Source: Campylobacter concisus
Lineage (GTDB): Bacteria > Campylobacterota > Campylobacteria > Campylobacterales > Campylobacteraceae
DNA length: 64,000 bases
Assembly: GCF_001891085.1 (NCBI RefSeq)
Contig: NZ_JXUP01000001.1
Span: 1 to 64,000 of the forward strand
Direction of reading: 5' to 3'
Notes under the pieces: model-generated
The model's input: only the letters and a program-made list of their open reading frames with translations
Told to the model about the DNA's origin: nothing
Databases searched by the model: none
Position numbers and translations under genes: made by a program
In this document: piece after piece, positions 60,669 to 64,000 of the stretch
Layout of the letters: every line of letters begins with the position of its first letter
Numbering within the stretch: the stretch's first letter is position 1

Positions 60669-61837
60669 TATCTCACTCTTTTAAATATTATCGCGGCGTT
60701 ATCTCCGCCAAAGGCAAAAGATAGCGACATCGCTATTTTTACGTCAAATTTCGTGCCGCTTTTTACTAAATTTATAGCTTCCAAACTCTCATCATACTCG
60801 CCGTCATAAATGTGTGGCGGCAAGAGGCTATTTTCCTCCATGCAAAGCATGGCGCAAATGGCGCTCTCGATAGCTCCAGCAGCCCCAAGCGTATGACCGA
60901 TCTGTGGCTTTAACGAGCTAGCGTATGCAAAGCCAAGCGTTAAATTTACAGCTTTTGCCTCCATTTTGTCATTTGCCTGCGTGCCGGTACCATGTAAATT
61001 TACATAGTCTACGCCTCTCATGCCAGCTTTTTTTAAAGCTTCTTCTATACAACAAATTGCCATTTTGGCATTAAAATCAGGCTGAGTCATATGAAAAGCG
61101 TCGCAGTTTGAGGCCGAGCCAGCGACAACGACATTTGAAATTTCATCACGACTTAACAAAAATAACCCAGCTCCCTCGCCGATATTTATACCCTCTCTAT
61201 TTTTAGAAAAGGGTTGGCTTGGTTTTTGACTTAAAATGCTAAGTGAGTTAAAGCCATTTATGGTTAAGGTGTTTAAACTATCGACACCGCCGCATATAAC
61301 CGCATCGCAAATATCGCTTTTTATTAGTCTTTGTGCCTCAATAATTGCCTTAACACCAGAAGTACAGGCAGTTGAAACGCAAAAACTTGGACCTTCTAAT
61401 CCATAAAATTCGCTCACAAACTCAGTCACATTTGCAAGACAGTTTCTATCTATACCAAACTTGCTTTTATCAAAAATTTCAGTTCTTATATACTCTTTAA
61501 AAGTCCAAAAATTTTCTTCAATTCCACTCGTTGTAGTGCCTAAAATAACACCTACACGGCTCTTACCAAATTTTTTGATAGCTCTCTTGATCTCATCATC
61601 AAGCTCAAGAAGCGTGTTTAGAAGCAAAGCATTGGTTCTTGTTTTGAAGTATTCTTTTGTGTTCTTGGCAAACTCTGGCAGTGCCTTATCAAATTTCGCT
61701 ACTAAAAATTTATTCTCAAGATGAAACTCACTGCTAAGGCCTAGAAATCTCTTTCCACTTAAAAGCGATCTTAAATTCTCATCACTGCTGCTCCCAGCGG
61801 CACTGATAATGGCTGGTTTGCTAACGTAGATCAACAC
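60668..61837 (-). CDS. Beta-ketoacyl-ACP synthase (FabB/F type) 2
   Basis: 389 aa, GTG start inside the end of the lipoprotein gene. Catalytic residues are complete: Cys158 in VSTACTSGVKA, His282 in NLHGTGTQAND and His315 in QIGHTLGAAG. It shares one third identity by eye with the other synthase. With the half ketosynthase it would form the KS-CLF dimer that defines this type II system. Confidence 0.88.
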   Translation of the reverse strand: MLIYVSKPAIISAAGSSSDENLRSLLSGKRFLGLSSEFHLENKFLVAKFDKALPEFAKNTKEYFKTRTNALLLNTLLELDDEIKRAIKKFGKSRVGVILGTTTSGIEENFWTFKEYIRTEIFDKSKFGIDRNCLANVTEFVSEFYGLEGPSFCVSTACTSGVKAIIEAQRLIKSDICDAVICGGVDSLNTLTINGFNSLSILSQKPSQPFSKNREGINIGEGAGLFLLSRDEISNVVVAGSASNCDAFHMTQPDFNAKMAICCIEEALKKAGMRGVDYVNLHGTGTQANDKMEAKAVNLTLGFAYASSLKPQIGHTLGAAGAIESAICAMLCMEENSLLPPHIYDGEYDESLEAINLVKSGTKFDVKIAMSLSFAFGGDNAAIIFKRVR

Positions 61838-62198
61838 TTTCTACCTCATAATATTGATCATCTATCATAAATTTTTGCTCGCTTTTTTCATCTTTTATCA
61901 TCTCTAGCACTTTTATAAAAAGTTCATTGTAGGCACTATTTGGTGGCAAAAAACCTAAATTTTTAAAGCTACCTTCTTTTAAAATTCGCCTAGCTTCTGG
62001 CGCGCCAAGTGCATTTACAAGGCTAAATTTATACTCGTTCTCGCTATTTTGCACATAAAGCAAAAGTAGACCTTTTGATGAGCTTACCTTAAATGTTTTC
62101 AAGTCAAAATCTGCCATCTGCGGTGTATCAAATTTCTTTGCACATCCAAGAGCAAAAAGCGAAATAGCAAGGATTATGACTATTTTTTTTATAAGCAA
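61821..62198 (-). CDS. DUF3261-type lipoprotein
   Basis: 125 aa. The lipobox ISLFALGC gives an acylated Cys at residue 19. The segment LVNALGAPEARRILKEGSFK and GFLPPN match the DUF3261 lipoprotein found in aryl-polyene clusters, likely a LolB-like acceptor at the outer membrane. The start is TTG with an AAAGG site. The gene overlaps the next synthase by 17 bases. Confidence 0.72.
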   Translation of the reverse strand: MLIKKIVIILAISLFALGCAKKFDTPQMADFDLKTFKVSSSKGLLLLYVQNSENEYKFSLVNALGAPEARRILKEGSFKNLGFLPPNSAYNELFIKVLEMIKDEKSEQKFMIDDQYYEVESVDLR

Positions 62199-62221
62199 TC
62201 TTTACCTTTTAATGTTAAAAA

Positions 62222-62743
62222 TTACAAAAGTTTAATAATTATATCTTTGCATTGCTTAAATGCAAGGCAAATAATAAATGAATTATTAATAATTAAGTAT
62301 TTTTTTGCCATTTTATCGTAGCTGGTAGTACCAAGATCGCTAAACGATAAATTTTTAAGCTTTAAAATTGCCTCTTTTGCAGTATAAATTTCATAAAATT
62401 TTTGAGTTTTATCTTTTGCATTTGCCAAAATTTTGCTCTCATCTTTTGTAAAGCAAAAGCTAGCTACTGCGTCAAAATTTCTCTGCTTTAGCTCTTCTAC
62501 ATCGACTCCGATCTTTTCTTTTGAAATGGCTAAAACAGCAATATTTTCCTTATGCGAAAGACAGATTTTACCTCGCATCTTTGCTTTAAATTTTAAGTAG
62601 CGAGATATTTTAAATGAGTTTTGTTTTATTAAATTTGGGTATTTTTTTACTCTTCTGCGATCTTTTTTATCTAGCATTTTTGAGCTAAATTTCTCACGGC
62701 AAAAGCTGATAAAAAGATAAATTTCACCCCTTTTTATAGGCAT
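62222..62743 (-). CDS. 4'-phosphopantetheinyl transferase (Sfp type)
   Basis: 173 aa. Motif GVDVEE (79-84) and the FYEIYTAKEAILK motif (117-129) with KEAxxK; the usual Trp before KEA is Tyr. It activates the two cluster ACPs by adding the pantetheine arm. A dedicated transferase implies the cluster can be switched on as a self-contained unit. It overlaps the preceding gene by 20 bases. Confidence 0.86.
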   Translation of the reverse strand: MPIKRGEIYLFISFCREKFSSKMLDKKDRRRVKKYPNLIKQNSFKISRYLKFKAKMRGKICLSHKENIAVLAISKEKIGVDVEELKQRNFDAVASFCFTKDESKILANAKDKTQKFYEIYTAKEAILKLKNLSFSDLGTTSYDKMAKKYLIINNSFIICLAFKQCKDIIIKLL

Positions 62744-63407
62744 TTTCTATTCTTTTTTTATACTCTTTTTCACTATCTAAGGCTATTTTAAACTCACTAC
62801 TAACGGCTCTTAAATGATCATTTTCTTGCTGATTTTTATCACTAAATGACCTAATACGTGACGTAAAAGTAATCTTATCTTTTCTAAGATCAGCCTCTTT
62901 TAGATCAAAACTTAAATTGCTCATTTTGCTATTTAAGATATGCAAGGCACATTTTCTTGGTCCAAAGATAAAATTTTGCCCGTTTAAGGGCTTTAGGCTT
63001 CTTACTAAAACGCCACCATAAAGCGATAGATCACTTTTAAAAGATATGTCAAAGCCAAAATTATGAAAGTAAATTTCTCCTGCCTCACACTGCCTTTTGT
63101 AGGTATTTGCATCAAAACAAGTATAAATTTCAAGCTCGCTAAATTTATACTCTTTGCCAGAAACAATTAAAACTTTACTTTGCATAAGCTCGCATAAAAA
63201 ACTCTGAAATTTCTTATCAAAAAACTCTTTAAAACCAGCAGTCCCAACTATCTCTTGCTTTATATTTTTATCTAGAATTTTAAAGTTATTTTGTTTAAGC
63301 AGATCAAATTTTTCTTTATCAAAATGACTTTGCTCTAAAAATTTACTAAGTACCGCCACCAGATCAAATTTAGCAAAATGGCTTTTAAGTAGCTCGCCAG
63401 CTAGCAT
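62724..63407 (-). CDS. Unknown protein heading the polyene operon
   Basis: 227 aa, soluble, Lys/Phe-rich. The clearest block is FNFGFDISFKSDL-like sequence followed by YGGVLVRSLK, FIFGPRKCALHIL and LSFDLKEADL. I do not recognise the family. It is the first gene of the operon, 20 bases overlapping the phosphopantetheinyl transferase, so it is expressed with it and may be a tailoring enzyme or regulator. Its ribosome site TTAGGAG is strong. Confidence 0.6.
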   Translation of the reverse strand: MLAGELLKSHFAKFDLVAVLSKFLEQSHFDKEKFDLLKQNNFKILDKNIKQEIVGTAGFKEFFDKKFQSFLCELMQSKVLIVSGKEYKFSELEIYTCFDANTYKRQCEAGEIYFHNFGFDISFKSDLSLYGGVLVRSLKPLNGQNFIFGPRKCALHILNSKMSNLSFDLKEADLRKDKITFTSRIRSFSDKNQQENDHLRAVSSEFKIALDSEKEYKKRIENAYKKG

Positions 63408-63473
63408 CTTTGCTCCTAAGTTTTTATATATTTTAAAGGATTTAAGCTTTACAAGCCAATCTTTGATGAAATT
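63408..63473 (-). promoter_or_regulatory. Probable polyene operon promoter
   Basis: The 66-base gap after the TPM gene contains overlapping TAAAAT/TATAAA boxes on the minus strand (about 63425-63437) and TTAGGAG just before the ATG. The only other gaps in the operon are a few bases long, so this is the natural transcription start. Confidence 0.45.
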
Positions 63474-64000
63474 TTACCAGCTGCCACTTGCTCCGCCCCC
63501 GCCAAAACCGCCCCCGCCGCCACTAAAGCCACCACCTCTTGAACTGCTTGAATGGCCGCTGCCACTGCTATTTGAGTCTGATCTATCGCGCCTAAAGTCA
63601 CTGTGTGTATTTTTGCTTTGAGTATTTTTTTTAAAGGCATTTTTTAAAATAATAAAAAATATTACAAACACAATGGCAAAGACAATGAAGTAATTTTTCA
63701 CGCCAAAAAATTGCTCAAATACCGTAGATATCAGCCCTGCAAAACACGCACTAAAGCCAATTCTCATAAAAAATTTACCTAAAAAGCCAGAGATAAAACA
63801 CGAGATCATGCCAACAAAAAAGGCAACTATTCCAAACGGTATCTCTTCATCATTACTCACACTTTCAAATTCTTCGCCACTAGCTACCTTTATGATGGCT
63901 CTTATGGCATCTATCACACCACCGCCCATATCGCCTTGCTTAAATTTAGGCACTATCACATCATTTATGATCTGGCTTGATATAGCGTCGGTTAGTACGC
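63474..64000 (-). CDS. TPM-domain membrane protein (partial)
   Basis: The C-terminal 175 residues are visible; the frame is open to the right edge, so the N-terminus is outside the window. Visible are the end of a TPM domain (LTDAISSQIINDVIVPKFKQ), two transmembrane helices (about 60-80 and 105-130 of the visible part), and a Ser/Gly tail ending GGGASGSW. This matches the YgcG/TPM family. Its relation to the polyene operon is only positional. Confidence 0.75.
   Translation of the reverse strand, partial: VLTDAISSQIINDVIVPKFKQGDMGGGVIDAIRAIIKVASGEEFESVSNDEEIPFGIVAFFVGMISCFISGFLGKFFMRIGFSACFAGLISTVFEQFFGVKNYFIVFAIVFVIFFIILKNAFKKNTQSKNTHSDFRRDRSDSNSSGSGHSSSSRGGGFSGGGGGFGGGGASGSW

Noticed and set aside
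63449-63640. Ala/Gln-rich 63-aa frame over the TPM tail
   Set aside because: An out-of-frame reading of the Gly-rich tail; no independent support.

Overview
The window looks like the chromosome of a Campylobacter outside the jejuni/coli group (C. concisus, C. curvus, C. rectus or C. showae type). The DNA is moderately AT-rich, and promoters are mostly isolated TATAAT boxes. The first ~20 kb keeps an order I recall from C. jejuni (rplU-rpmA-obg-fmt-birA-parA-parB-atpF'FHAGDC-tolQ-tolR-tolA-tolB-pal-cpoB-slyD-fabD-mtnN), as does ~35-47 kb (mutS2-murC-nitrilase-like-xseB-guaB-gatA-small protein-ileS). Almost everything lies on the minus strand. The plus-strand genes are flhB, polA, a cinA-like gene and one broken gene. 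No CRISPR array, insertion sequence or rRNA was seen. There is one tRNA (Phe).

Layout. 1-13.4 kb: a long minus-strand run in which F1Fo ATP synthase (b', b, delta, alpha, gamma, beta, epsilon; no a or c subunit) runs straight into the Tol-Pal envelope system, followed by slyD, fabD, mtnN and a ttcA-like gene. 13.5-19.8 kb: parB/parA, birA, thiD, fmt, an exported EF-hand protein, obg, rpmA, rplU. 19.9-31.3 kb: an unknown helical protein, flhB (+), a C4-dicarboxylate carrier with an unusual central insertion, tRNA-Phe, exbB-exbD-tonB behind a near-perfect sigma70 promoter, two LPS-type glycosyltransferases, polA (+) and a DUF2809 membrane protein. 31.3-48.4 kb: a gene remnant, dapE, a degenerate-GGDEF/EAL protein, mutS2, two unknowns, murC, a YjbR protein, a nitrilase-fold protein without its catalytic Cys and Lys, xseB, metX, guaB, gatA, a 34-residue membrane protein, ileS, and the cinA-like gene.

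49-63.4 kb is the accessory highlight: a tightly overlapping 18-gene minus-strand operon that reads as an aryl-polyene-type (APE) type II polyketide/fatty-acid-like cluster. It encodes its own phosphopantetheinyl transferase, two acyl carrier proteins, two complete ketosynthases, a short chain-length-factor-like half ketosynthase, a ketoreductase, a stand-alone dehydratase-like hotdog protein, an acyl ligase fused to a dehydratase-like hotdog domain, two acyltransferases (one fused to a glycosyltransferase), a thioesterase, a LolA-like carrier, a DUF3261 lipoprotein, a COG4648 membrane protein and an MMPL/RND exporter. No ammonia lyase, chorismate lyase or methyltransferase gene is present to supply or decorate the usual 4-hydroxyaryl head, so the starter unit is an open question. 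The operon is flanked by a decayed secreted-protein gene (48.5-49.0 kb) and by a TPM-domain protein cut by the right window edge.

The genes fit an envelope-centred picture: proton-motive force made or used by ATP synthase drives TolQR and ExbBD, LPS sugars are added by the WaaF-type enzymes, and the polyene cluster would build, glycosylate or acylate, and export an outer-membrane lipid.
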